Part shown: positions 23,658-32,274 of the stretch, piece after piece
Numbering within the stretch: the first letter of the stretch is position 1
Layout: every line of letters begins with the position of its first letter
NCBI GenBank assembly: GCA_017411605.1
Contig: JAFQPR010000035.1
Span: 1-41,551 of the forward strand
Origin: Clostridia bacterium
Lineage (GTDB): Bacteria; Bacillota; Clostridia; Oscillospirales; CAG-272
DNA length: 41,551 bases
Reading direction: 5' to 3'
Program-made: the position numbers and the translations under genes
The notes under the pieces: generated by a model
The model's input: the letters and a program-made list of their open reading frames with translations, nothing else
Told to the model about the DNA's origin: nothing
Database searches by the model: none

Positions 23658-25925
23658 ATGCAAGAAAGATTTTTCAATTATGAGCTTATATCCGATACCG
23701 ACAGAAGCTTTATAGAAAACAAATACCACCGCCAAGATATGCCGTTTGACGCTAAGCAACGAATGAAATATCACGGATACGATTATGACGAAAGCACAGG
23801 CCTTTCAGACGGAGAGATCATGCTCGGGCTTGATGAGCTTGCGAAAAAGCTTGATGTCGAGCATCATTATACTATAAAATCCGAGCTTTTTTCATATATC
23901 CTCGATAACACGAGAATCGACATAAACGAGCACGATTATTTTATAGGAATCTATACGTGGGACAGAGTGATAGATAAGCATACCATAGACCCGTGGCAAA
24001 AAGAGGCGTATGCAAAAGCTACACTGGCGGTTGGCAACTCCAAAAGAAACGACTTCGCGAAAAGCGGAACAGCGTGGGCGCTTTTGGATTTTGACCACAC
24101 GGTTCCCGATTGGGAATCGCTTAGCACCCTCGGCTTTGTCGGAATTCTTGAAAGACTCGAAAACAGCTATACTGCAATTAAAAGCAGCGGAGCTATTACA
24201 GAAAAGCAGGAGCTTTTCTATAAATGCGCGAAACGGGAATATGAGGCTCTCATTAAATTCACGAAAAGGCTTTATGCTTATTCTCTGACAAAAAGCCATG
24301 CAAAAGCAGCAATTGTTTCCGAATCGCTGAAGCATCTGTGCGAGGGAGCGCCGCAAACCACGTACGATATGCTACAGCTCATCTACATATATTTTATGGT
24401 ATCTGAAAGCGTTGAGCATTATCAAGTGCGCTCGCTTGGATACGGTCTTGACGGCACGCTCTACCCATTCTACAAAAGCGATATAGAAAACCGACGTTTT
24501 TCAAAAGAAGAAATATCTCGTTTCATTGCGTATTTTATGATGCAATTCTCAGCGATGGGAAACTATTGGGGGCAGCCGTTTTACCTTGGCGGCACTAATC
24601 CCGATGGAAGCACAGCTGTAAATGAATTAAGCTATTTAATTCTTGATATATACGATAAATTAGGAATATACAACCCCAAAATTCAAATAAAGGTTTGCAA
24701 ATCAACACCTAAAGACTTCGTTTTCAAGGCTCTCAAGATGATAATAGGCGGCTCAACCAGTATAGTTTTCTGCAACGAGGACATTATCGTTAAAGCGCTT
24801 ATGCGCAACGGTGCAACCTACGATGATGCAACCCTAGCGGTAGTTAAGGGATGCTACGAATATGCGCTACGCGCAAAGAGTATCGGAATTTCATTCAACA
24901 CATTTAACGCATTAAAACCGCTTTGCTTTGTTTTCTCGGGCGGTTACGATAACGTTACCGGAAAGCTTCTCGGTATACATACGGGAGATGTCAGCGAGTT
25001 TGACAACTTCGAGAAGTTTTATCACGCTTATCTCGCTCAGTTCGACTACGTCATAAACGAAAATATGAAATGGATATACGAGGCAGAAAAGTACATAAAC
25101 GACGTAAACCCCTCGCTATTGTACGCTGCTACGATTCCTGCCTGCACAGAACAGCTGAGAGATGCTAACGACGGCGGCATAATTAACGTATCAGATATGC
25201 TTCTCAACGGACTTGGAACTGCAGTTGATGCTCTTATGGCGGTTTATGAGCTGGTATTTGAGAAGGGTGTAACCACTCTGCAAGAACTTAAAAACGCTCT
25301 TGACAACAACTGGGAAGGCTTTGAAAAATTAAGGCTCAGGGCTCTCGGCTGCAAGCACAAGTACGGACGAGGTGATAAGCTCAGCGACTATTACGCTTGC
25401 GCCATACACAACTTCTTTGCATCTCATTTTATAGGAAAGAAAAATTCACACGGTGATAATATAGAGTACGAGCTTCACTCCGCCCTTGCTTTTCTAAAGC
25501 AAGGTAAAAACACGCCCGCAACCCCTGACGGACGATACAATGGTGACGAGGTATCAAAAAACGCATCTCCGACCATCGGTATGGATACAAACGGATTGAC
25601 TGCTCTTATACGCTCGGTAACCTCTATGGATCTTTCAGTTTCGGACTCGGGCGCATGCCTTGACTGTATGATACACCCAAGCACGGTTCAAGGCGAAGAA
25701 GGCACTGATATACTTTACGGAGTTCTGAACACCTACTTATCGCTTGGCGGAGCATCAATTCATTTTAACGTTTTCAACTCAGAGATGCTGAAGGATGCCC
25801 AAGCCAATCCGGACAGATATAAAAATCTGCAGGTGCGCGTTTGCGGATGGAACGTACTTTGGAACAATCTCTCAAAGCAGGAGCAGGATGCCTATATACT
25901 CAGAGCAGAGAAGATAATAGAATGA
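23658..25925 (+). CDS. Glycyl-radical enzyme 1 (pyruvate formate-lyase-like, substrate unknown)
   Basis: The 755-residue protein has the two hallmarks of glycyl-radical enzymes: the catalytic cysteine loop K-G-C-Y-E (Cys399, Glu401) and, 25 residues from the C-terminus, the radical loop R-V-C-G-W (Gly730). The G-C-x-E pattern, with Glu as likely acid-base, is typical of the dehydratase and lyase branches (glycerol, propanediol, choline, hydroxyproline types), not of pyruvate formate-lyase, which has Cys-Cys. It is a little shorter than most of those. It is followed with a 4-bp overlap by its activase. The substrate cannot be assigned; no microcompartment genes are present. Confidence 0.9.
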   Translation: MQERFFNYELISDTDRSFIENKYHRQDMPFDAKQRMKYHGYDYDESTGLSDGEIMLGLDELAKKLDVEHHYTIKSELFSYILDNTRIDINEHDYFIGIYTWDRVIDKHTIDPWQKEAYAKATLAVGNSKRNDFAKSGTAWALLDFDHTVPDWESLSTLGFVGILERLENSYTAIKSSGAITEKQELFYKCAKREYEALIKFTKRLYAYSLTKSHAKAAIVSESLKHLCEGAPQTTYDMLQLIYIYFMVSESVEHYQVRSLGYGLDGTLYPFYKSDIENRRFSKEEISRFIAYFMMQFSAMGNYWGQPFYLGGTNPDGSTAVNELSYLILDIYDKLGIYNPKIQIKVCKSTPKDFVFKALKMIIGGSTSIVFCNEDIIVKALMRNGATYDDATLAVVKGCYEYALRAKSIGISFNTFNALKPLCFVFSGGYDNVTGKLLGIHTGDVSEFDNFEKFYHAYLAQFDYVINENMKWIYEAEKYINDVNPSLLYAATIPACTEQLRDANDGGIINVSDMLLNGLGTAVDALMAVYELVFEKGVTTLQELKNALDNNWEGFEKLRLRALGCKHKYGRGDKLSDYYACAIHNFFASHFIGKKNSHGDNIEYELHSALAFLKQGKNTPATPDGRYNGDEVSKNASPTIGMDTNGLTALIRSVTSMDLSVSDSGACLDCMIHPSTVQGEEGTDILYGVLNTYLSLGGASIHFNVFNSEMLKDAQANPDRYKNLQVRVCGWNVLWNNLSKQEQDAYILRAEKIIE

Positions 25926-26800
25926 AAAAAGCTGTAATAAACGATATAAAACGCTTCGCCGTTCACGACGGAGACGGAATCAGAACTACTGTATTTTTCA
26001 AAGGCTGTCCGCTTAAGTGCCTGTGGTGCCACAATCCCGAAGGCATCACGGTAAAGCCTGAAATAGCCTATTATGAGCATAAGTGCATAGATTGCGGTGA
26101 ATGTGCATACGTTTGCCCAACCCGCGCTCACATTGTCAAGTGCGGCAAGCACGACTTTGATCGCGAGGCATGCATCGCTTGCGGCAGATGCACTGAAAGC
26201 TGTCTTGGCGGTGCTTTGACCTTTTACGGCAAGGAAACGACCGTGGAAGAATTACTCCCGCAGCTACTCGAAGACCGAGATTTTTACGAAAGCTCCGGTG
26301 GCGGTGTTACACTTTCCGGTGGAGAATGTCTTGTTCAGGCCGATTTTTGCGCTGAGCTTTTAAAGGAATTAAAAAGGCTAGGCATCCATACCGCCGTGGA
26401 CACCTGCGGCTTTATATCCAAAAGCGCTTTGGATAAGGTCATTCCATACACCGACGTATTTCTTTATGACGTTAAGGCGTACGACGAGGACGTGCATATC
26501 AGATGCACAGGACAGTCCAATAAAATTATACTTGAAAATCTTTTATATCTGGACTCGCTCGGCAAAAATATTGAAATTCGTATTCCATACGTACCGGAAT
26601 ACAATTCTGATCAAATAGAAAAAATAGCTCTCCTTTTGTCAGAACTAAAACATATCACAAAAATACGTGTTCTTCCGTATCATAATTACGCAGGCTCTAA
26701 ATATGAGGCTTTGAATATTCCAAACACTCTGCCCAATAGATTACCGACGGATGCAGAAATAAAATCAGCTGTGGAAACAATAAAAAGCATCACAAATTAG
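25922..26800 (+). CDS. Glycyl-radical enzyme activating protein (radical SAM)
   Basis: The start ATG at 25922 overlaps the preceding stop (ATGA); a longer upstream start would lie inside the enzyme gene and is rejected. The 292-residue protein has the radical SAM cluster motif C-P-L-K-C-L-W-C (Cys29, Cys33, Cys36), then a two-cluster ferredoxin insert (Cys55/58/61/65 and Cys84/87/90/94), then S-G-G-E for SAM binding. This is the build of activases for dehydratase-type glycyl-radical enzymes, which install the glycyl radical with reductive cleavage of S-adenosylmethionine. It is the only activase in the window, so it may also serve glycyl-radical enzyme 2. Confidence 0.95.
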   Translation: MKKAVINDIKRFAVHDGDGIRTTVFFKGCPLKCLWCHNPEGITVKPEIAYYEHKCIDCGECAYVCPTRAHIVKCGKHDFDREACIACGRCTESCLGGALTFYGKETTVEELLPQLLEDRDFYESSGGGVTLSGGECLVQADFCAELLKELKRLGIHTAVDTCGFISKSALDKVIPYTDVFLYDVKAYDEDVHIRCTGQSNKIILENLLYLDSLGKNIEIRIPYVPEYNSDQIEKIALLLSELKHITKIRVLPYHNYAGSKYEALNIPNTLPNRLPTDAEIKSAVETIKSITN

Positions 26801-26826
26801 CGTGTTATCCTTAACGGAGAACACGC
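26800..26826. repeat. Hairpin core copy 2
   Basis: GCGTGTT-A-TCC-TTAAC-GGA-G-AACACGC: a 7-bp and a 3-bp stem separated by an A/G mismatch, beginning at the last base of the activase gene. The same core, including the mismatch, is at 37455-37480 and a variant at 9840-9864. Confidence 0.75.
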
Positions 26827-26827
26827 A

Positions 26828-26989
26828 ATGAATTGCAACCTTACGGTTTCGCGAATTGAAAGCTGTGCTTTCGTGAATTGCCTGCGGCATGAATTGTGCC
26901 TTACGGCACATTGGTTGCAATTCAATTCATGGAGCGCGGAGCGCAAGAATTCATGAAATCATTGATTTCAATTCATGACACGTAGTGTC
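26828..26989. repeat. Array of seven short hairpins spaced by AATT-type linkers
   Basis: In order: AACC-TTAC-GGTT (26837-26848), GAAAGC-TGT-GCTTTC (26858-26872), TGCC-TGC-GGCA (26879-26889), GTGCC-TTAC-GGCAC (26896-26909), GCGC-GGA-GCGC (26934-26944), GAAATC-ATT-GATTTC (26955-26969), GACAC-GTA-GTGTC (26977-26989). The linkers are variants of GAATTG or AATTCATG. An outer 12-bp inverted repeat TGAATTGCAACC (26829-26840) with GGTTGCAATTCA (26913-26924) can close the first four into a cloverleaf-like shape. No open frame runs through it. Confidence 0.8.
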
Positions 26990-27043
26990 AAATCATTTCC
27001 TTTCACGGCACAAATGCCACAGGCACGGGCATCGTAAAAAGCG

Positions 27044-27081
27044 GGCAATATCATTCCCTCTCGGTTTGATATTGCCTTTTT
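27044..27081 (+). terminator. Terminator before the IclR gene
   Basis: GGCAATATCA (27044-27053) pairs with TGATATTGCC (27067-27076), followed by TTTTT. It ends the glycyl-radical enzyme 1/activase transcript and the hairpin array. Confidence 0.85.
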
Positions 27082-27100
27082 CTAAAAAAATTTATCACTA

Positions 27101-27129
27101 TTGACAATCGGTTTGAATTGTGATACGAT
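27101..27129 (+). promoter_or_regulatory. Promoter of the IclR/glycyl-radical enzyme 2 operon
   Basis: TTGACA (27101-27106), 17-bp spacer, TACGAT (27124-27129). The spacer is bracketed by AATCG/CGATT, a possible operator for the IclR protein itself. Confidence 0.7.
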
Positions 27130-27168
27130 TATAACAAAGAGATAAATATATTACGTGGGGGTATCAAA

Positions 27169-27936
27169 ATGAGTAAAGCTCCGGCAGTTGATTACGCATT
27201 GGATATTATAGAATATTTTGCTATTAATAATTGTCCGATAGGAATATCGGATATAAGTAATGCGCTAAATATCAACAAAAACGCAGTTTCAAGAGTACTG
27301 GAGGCTTTAATTGAAAAAAATTGGATCTATGCATGCGAAGAGAATCAGAAAAAGTATAAGCTTACTCTACGTCCATTTTCGGTGCTTTCGAATAATGTAA
27401 GACGTAACGGAATTGTTCGTATTGCCACTCCGCTTTTGGAGAATCTGAATAATGAGCTTGGTGACTCGGTTTATCTTGGTGTAAAAAGCGGCAAAAATGT
27501 CATGTATCTTCTTCATTTTGACTCAAAAAAAGAGGTTCGGATCAATGGTCGGGTGGGCGGAGAATACCCTCTTCATTGTTCCGCTCCGGGCAAGGTTCTT
27601 TTAAGCTATTCTGAAAGTGATGATATTAAAGCCTATTTCAACGATCCAATTAGCAAGATGACAGAGAATACTATTGTCGATTATTCCCACTTTATCAGTG
27701 AGGCAATAAATATCAGGCAAAGCGGTTATGCTGTTGACGATGAAGAATTTGCTAAAGGTATTATTTGTATTGCTACTCCCGTTTTTAATTGCGATGGGTG
27801 TGTTGTAGCATGTGTAGGACTTTCAACCCTTACGCTTTATGACAGCATTGATTCATTAACCGATAAAAAGCTTGAGTTATTAAAAGGTGTTGCTGACGAG
27901 ATCTCAAGAAAATTAGGATATAGCGCAAAGGAGTAA
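27169..27936 (+). CDS. IclR-family transcription regulator
   Basis: The 255-residue protein has an N-terminal winged helix-turn-helix (about 5-65: I-G-I-S-D-I-S-N-A-L-N-I-N-K-N-A-V-S-R-V-L) and a C-terminal IclR effector domain (about 75-250) with G-E-Y-P-L-H-C-S-A-P-G-K-V-L-L and Y-A-V-D-D-E-E-F, both typical. It lies six bases before glycyl-radical enzyme 2 and is surely co-transcribed with it. IclR proteins often sense small aromatic or organic acids. Base composition is visibly more A+T rich than in the genes left of 20 kb. Confidence 0.93.
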   Translation: MSKAPAVDYALDIIEYFAINNCPIGISDISNALNINKNAVSRVLEALIEKNWIYACEENQKKYKLTLRPFSVLSNNVRRNGIVRIATPLLENLNNELGDSVYLGVKSGKNVMYLLHFDSKKEVRINGRVGGEYPLHCSAPGKVLLSYSESDDIKAYFNDPISKMTENTIVDYSHFISEAINIRQSGYAVDDEEFAKGIICIATPVFNCDGCVVACVGLSTLTLYDSIDSLTDKKLELLKGVADEISRKLGYSAKE

Positions 27937-27942
27937 TCGACC

Positions 27943-29994
27943 ATGGCTCTGTGTGATGCAAATTTATACAGATATGTTGTATATAAAAATTTTGATTATC
28001 TGAATTCATTATCTCCGATAAAAAGATCGTCGGAAATTTTTAAATTGGAAACCGAAGCCCTCTCTATGGATCTGAAAAAAGAAGATGAATTTTTCGGTTG
28101 GATGTTTTTTGACGATCCAAATAAATACCGTGACAAGTGGTTTTCCGATTGTATTGTTGATGAAAAAACGAAGTCAATTATCCAAGAACCCGCCAATTAT
28201 GGAAGCAAAACAACTGTTGATAGGGGGCATACGCTGGTAGATTATCAATACATTCTTCAAAACGGTCTTTCATCATATCGAGAGAAAATTGAAAGCGAAA
28301 TGCTTAAATATCCCGGTGATGAATATCTTTTGGCAATGAGTGATGAGCTTGCGGCAATAGAAAAGCTGGTTTTTAGAATGCAGCTTGCCGTAGAGGAAAA
28401 TTCAAACGGCTGTGAAAACGCATCAAAAATCAAAACTGCTTTGGAACAGGTTCCGTTTTATCCCGCGCGCAATTTTTTAGAGGCAATTCAGTCTGTATGG
28501 ATCATACATTTCTTGCTTCCTGTTGCGGAACATGCGTATTATAGTATTTCGCTGGGAAAATTCGATAATTATATATATCCGTTTTACCAAAAATCTCTGT
28601 CAGATGGTATGACACGGGAAGAGGCAAAGCGCATTCTTTATAATTTTTACAAGCTTCTGAACAGTTATTCCGACGGTGCTTGCCTCCTGAACGTGGGACC
28701 CGAATACAATGAGTTGTCCGAATTGATTATCGAGTGTCAGCGCGAGTTTTCAATGCCCGCGCCTATACTTGGAGCAAGAATATCAGAAAACACGCCTGAT
28801 AATATATGGAATATGTTGATTGATGAGAAGCTTTTTTCCGGAGGTCAGCCGACCTTTTACGGTGAGAATTCCTGTGTCGCCGCGCTCGTAGAGAAAGGCG
28901 TGGCACGTGATCACGCGCTTGGGTTTTCAAATAACAGTTGTATGGGAATCGGACTTGCCGGAAAAGAGTTTAACAGTATGTGGGGTTGCGTATTTTCGAT
29001 CTCTGCAGTGCTTGAAGCCGCCTTGAATCACGGAAAGCTTTTACATATGGATTACGTGGTTCCCGAAATCGGGAAGATCAGTAATTTGCAAGAATTATAT
29101 GATGCATTTGAAAAATCCGCAGATCATTTGCTTGATATATGCATAAAATCATATGAGGCAATTGCTAATTTAAGCGAGAAAACAGATCCCGATCCGTTTG
29201 TATCTATTTTGACAGAGGGATGTATAGAGAAGCGTTGTGATAGAATATCCGGAGCCGAGTATCACAATGTAACCGTAGAATGCATGGGTATGATAAATGT
29301 ATCCGACGGTATTTGTGCAATTGACGATCTGGTTTTCAAGAATAACAAGTATTGCCTTGAAGAATTAAGTGAAGCTGTTAAAAACGATTTTGTCGGATAT
29401 GAAGAGATAAGAAATGACATTTTGAAATGTAATAAATACGGTCAGAACTCAGATGCGGACTTATATGCAATAGCGGTTGCGGAAATACTTCAAAGAGTAA
29501 TAAGAAAAAAGGATCATGCAAACAGAAAGTATTCCCCCTCGCTGCATACACTCACGACAAACGTGAGGTACGGCAAGAATTGGGGAGCAGGATATGATGG
29601 CAGATTGGCGCACGAGCCTTTTGCAAAAAATGCAGGGCCGTCGGATCATGTCAGAAAAAAAGAACCTACTTCCTTGATTTTATCTGCCGCAAAACTTCCG
29701 CAGCATAAGTTTTTTGGCGGACAGCCCGTTGATCTTAATTTCAGTACAGAGATCATTCAAAATCATAAAAAAGAAATAGCAGCGCTGATAAGTACGTATT
29801 TTCAATTGGGTGGTTTACAGCTCCAAGTCAATTCTATGACATCAGAACTTTTGAAGGAGGCTGTGAATCATCCCGAAAAATACAACGATCTTGTAGTTCG
29901 CATAGGCGGTTACAGCTGCTATTTTAACTCGCTGTCCGAACAAATCAAGCGGGAATTTATTATGCGAACAGAGATTGAAGAGAAAAACGCATGA
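27943..29994 (+). CDS. Glycyl-radical enzyme 2, short and with an atypical active-site loop
   Basis: The 683-residue protein has a clear C-terminal glycyl-radical loop R-I-G-G-Y (Gly656, 27 residues from the end) and the family's finger region. The cysteine loop reads N-N-S-C-M-G-I-G (Cys333): it lacks both the Glu of the G-C-x-E lyases and the Cys-Cys of pyruvate formate-lyase. It is about 70-150 residues shorter than most relatives. The frame is intact, with an AAGGAG site before the ATG, so it is not an obvious pseudogene. No activase follows; the one at 25922-26800 may act on it. It may represent an uncharacterised reaction class; this is inference. Confidence 0.85.
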   Translation: MALCDANLYRYVVYKNFDYLNSLSPIKRSSEIFKLETEALSMDLKKEDEFFGWMFFDDPNKYRDKWFSDCIVDEKTKSIIQEPANYGSKTTVDRGHTLVDYQYILQNGLSSYREKIESEMLKYPGDEYLLAMSDELAAIEKLVFRMQLAVEENSNGCENASKIKTALEQVPFYPARNFLEAIQSVWIIHFLLPVAEHAYYSISLGKFDNYIYPFYQKSLSDGMTREEAKRILYNFYKLLNSYSDGACLLNVGPEYNELSELIIECQREFSMPAPILGARISENTPDNIWNMLIDEKLFSGGQPTFYGENSCVAALVEKGVARDHALGFSNNSCMGIGLAGKEFNSMWGCVFSISAVLEAALNHGKLLHMDYVVPEIGKISNLQELYDAFEKSADHLLDICIKSYEAIANLSEKTDPDPFVSILTEGCIEKRCDRISGAEYHNVTVECMGMINVSDGICAIDDLVFKNNKYCLEELSEAVKNDFVGYEEIRNDILKCNKYGQNSDADLYAIAVAEILQRVIRKKDHANRKYSPSLHTLTTNVRYGKNWGAGYDGRLAHEPFAKNAGPSDHVRKKEPTSLILSAAKLPQHKFFGGQPVDLNFSTEIIQNHKKEIAALISTYFQLGGLQLQVNSMTSELLKEAVNHPEKYNDLVVRIGGYSCYFNSLSEQIKREFIMRTEIEEKNA

Positions 29995-30073
29995 CAGGGG
30001 AAATATTTAATATTCAAAATTTTGTGTTAACGATGGACCGTGAATTCGCACCGTGAACGACACCGAGGAGGAA

Positions 30074-30121
30074 ATGCCGGCTATCAAATCATTTCTCTAT
30101 TCTTGCAGAGCACCTTTATAA
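30074..30121 (+). other. 15-codon frame with strong ribosome binding site
   Basis: GAGGAGGAA directly precedes an ATG opening 15 codons and a stop, in the gap after glycyl-radical enzyme 2. The spacing is short (3 bases after the purine run). It may be the relic of a lost downstream gene, for example an activase. The rest of 29995-30137 shows nothing else. Confidence 0.2.
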
Positions 30122-30137
30122 AGCGAAAGCGCATCAA

Positions 30138-30190
30138 AAAAAGACAATATCGCTAGCCCGTGTGGGTTTTTGCTGCGATATTGTCTTTTT
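30138..30190. terminator. Bidirectional terminator between glycyl-radical enzyme 2 and the beta-helix gene
   Basis: AAAAAGACAATATCGC (30138-30153) pairs perfectly with GCGATATTGTCTTTTT (30175-30190). Confidence 0.92.
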
Positions 30191-30194
30191 CATA

Positions 30195-32141
30195 TCAGGC
30201 TTTCCAAACCGTGAATTTATTCTCTCCCGCACAGAGCTTTGCGAATGCGCCCGGAACTATTTTTCCCGTACGGCGCGCCCCCGTGACGTCAAGCTCAAAA
30301 TCAATTGGTGTTCCGTCGGGATTCTCGAACGCCTGCTCGGTAATTCTCGGAGTTCCGAGTCTTTCCGTTGTTACGGCTCTGCAGGATGCGGAGCTGACCT
30401 CCTCGGGCACGGTAAGCGTTACTGTCCACTCGCCGTCTGCCTCTTCAACGGTTGCGCTCATACCTTCCGTGACTATCGGATCGCGCTCCGCGCGGAACGG
30501 CGCGGCATATCCCGCGTAGGCATTCTCGGCTACCCAAACCGCCTCGGGGACTCTCGTATACTTATTGTGGTCAATATGAAGTCCAACCGCGTCAATCGCA
30601 GGCTTATAGTCCTCGGGCGTGTTATATCCGTCAAGATTTGCGCCGAGATACTTAAGCGCGTTTGACCACGGCTCGTGCGTGCCGAGGATGATGTTATTCA
30701 TCACTCTGTCATCACCTCCGTAGGTGAAGGAAACTCCTCTTACCGTAGTTGAGTGCGGGAAGTGATACGGCGTCGTTCTGTTAAGAACGTTATAGCTGAA
30801 AACAAGTCCCGTCATAACGTTATGCACGTACGCTGTTCCCTGCGCGGCATTCTGCAGTGTCACAGGTGACAAAAGCACGTTATTATCAACCGTGCAAGGT
30901 CCTTGCGTTACTTCAATAAAGAGGTCTCTGCCGTTCTCATAAAATAGGTTAGACGTAACTCTTGTACCCTGCGCCTGCCAGTCAAGCCAGAGTCCAAGGT
31001 TGCAGTTATGTATATTATTGTTTGCAATTACGGTATCTATCGCCGCGTGGAACTTAATAGCGGCAACCTCGTGCCCCCAGAATTCCTGCTTTGTGTTCAC
31101 GTTATATATGTGGTTATGCTCGACAAGAGAGAAGGCGCAGCCGAGGTGACCTACGATTCCCGCCTGACCGCAGTCGTGAATAATATTGCCTCGCACCGTG
31201 TGCGAGCCTACATTTCCCTTTTCCCAGCCGTGTCCGAGCGCGAGGAATACCGCCTCAAGCTGATACTGATATCCGGGCTTACGAACGGTACGGCTATGCA
31301 GATTTGCGTGCTCGGGATCACTGTACTTACCGAGGCTGATACCCGTACACTTTGAATCGTGAACGCAGTTATTCTCAATTATCCAGCCGCAGCTCCAATG
31401 AGGTCCTACCATACCGATCTGATCCGCGGTCGGCGGCGCGAACTGCGTCGCGGCGTGAGCAAACTCAAAGCCGCGCACCGTGATATAATTGATACCCGTT
31501 TTCGTCGGATAGAAGCATGCGGGGCGCACGTTGACCTCTACGAGATTTTCATTGGGATCGTACTCACCGAAGTTGCAGTAAAGCTCCGTCACGCGCTCAC
31601 CCACTACTGCGTACCACTGATAAACTGTATCCTCGGGATAGCGTATTCCCTGAGAAACCTCTATCGAGGGATTTGAAAATCTTGCGCCGCTCTCTCGGCG
31701 TTCCGCTTTTATAAGAGAATCCATATCGGGCGCTTCGTAGAGCGATTTCCCGTTAAGGTAAACGTCGCCGAGATGCACCTTGTACGTCTCGGGCTTTACG
31801 AGCCAATCTCCGAAAAGCTCGGTAGCAAACGGATTGAAATCTCCAAAGACAGAGTTATCTATCTCGGTTACCCAAACCGTTCCCTCTGCTTTTTTCCAAC
31901 CCGAAACTATCTCCGAGCCCTTTATTATCGGATGCTCTCCGTCGGCAGCCTCAAAAACTATACGGCAACCGTCTGACGCGCCGCCGCGCGGCGGATCTAC
32001 CCACTCGCGGTAAGTACCTCCGCAGACCTTGACGGTATCTCCCGCTTTTGCAACGCTTGCCGCGTGGCTTACGGTTCTGAAGGGAGCGGACTTCGTTCCC
32101 TCAGCCTTGTCACTTCCCGTGACCGATACGTAATATATCAT
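30195..32141 (-). CDS. Right-handed parallel beta-helix carbohydrate-active protein
   Basis: The 648-residue protein has the DUF1565-like opening Y-Y-V-S-V-T-G-S-D and G-T-K-S-A-P-F-R-T-V-S-H-A, the start of a right-handed beta-helix, and repeated N-N-x-I-H/N-I-I-H-D-C strands (about 250-500) typical of pectate-lyase-like and related helix hydrolases. The last about 80 residues form a beta-sandwich-like tail. No signal peptide is visible, so it is predicted cytosolic. Catalytic residues and family (lyase or hydrolase) cannot be fixed by eye. GAGGT precedes the ATG. It is divergent from an AraC gene, its likely activator. Confidence 0.75.
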   Translation of the reverse strand: MIYYVSVTGSDKAEGTKSAPFRTVSHAASVAKAGDTVKVCGGTYREWVDPPRGGASDGCRIVFEAADGEHPIIKGSEIVSGWKKAEGTVWVTEIDNSVFGDFNPFATELFGDWLVKPETYKVHLGDVYLNGKSLYEAPDMDSLIKAERRESGARFSNPSIEVSQGIRYPEDTVYQWYAVVGERVTELYCNFGEYDPNENLVEVNVRPACFYPTKTGINYITVRGFEFAHAATQFAPPTADQIGMVGPHWSCGWIIENNCVHDSKCTGISLGKYSDPEHANLHSRTVRKPGYQYQLEAVFLALGHGWEKGNVGSHTVRGNIIHDCGQAGIVGHLGCAFSLVEHNHIYNVNTKQEFWGHEVAAIKFHAAIDTVIANNNIHNCNLGLWLDWQAQGTRVTSNLFYENGRDLFIEVTQGPCTVDNNVLLSPVTLQNAAQGTAYVHNVMTGLVFSYNVLNRTTPYHFPHSTTVRGVSFTYGGDDRVMNNIILGTHEPWSNALKYLGANLDGYNTPEDYKPAIDAVGLHIDHNKYTRVPEAVWVAENAYAGYAAPFRAERDPIVTEGMSATVEEADGEWTVTLTVPEEVSSASCRAVTTERLGTPRITEQAFENPDGTPIDFELDVTGARRTGKIVPGAFAKLCAGENKFTVWKA

Positions 32142-32213
32142 TCTGTTACCTCTCTTATGCTTTTTGTTTTTTGATTATTTTGCTTTTGTTATTTTATTAT
32201 AGCAAATAGAGAG

Positions 32214-32242
32214 TTGACATAAAATACAATTAATGATAAAAT
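32214..32242 (+). promoter_or_regulatory. Promoter of the AraC gene at 32275
   Basis: TTGACA (32214-32219), 17-bp spacer, TAAAAT (32237-32242). Its position excludes the longer upstream start at 32233, which would lie inside the promoter. Confidence 0.8.
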
Positions 32243-32274
32243 ATAAGACAAAATTAGTCTTTTGGGGGCGAGCT

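Noticed and set aside
25841..25921. Longer upstream start for the activase
   Set aside because: It would overlap 80 bases of the enzyme gene's conserved radical loop; the ATGA overlap at 25922 gives the standard N-terminus of the family.
26828..26989. CRISPR array or tRNA cluster
   Set aside because: Units are not direct repeats of constant length with unique spacers, and no tRNA arms or CCA ends are present.
27943..29994. Glycyl-radical enzyme 2 as a pseudogene
   Set aside because: The frame is uninterrupted, the radical loop and cysteine are present, and it has its own promoter, regulator and ribosome binding site.
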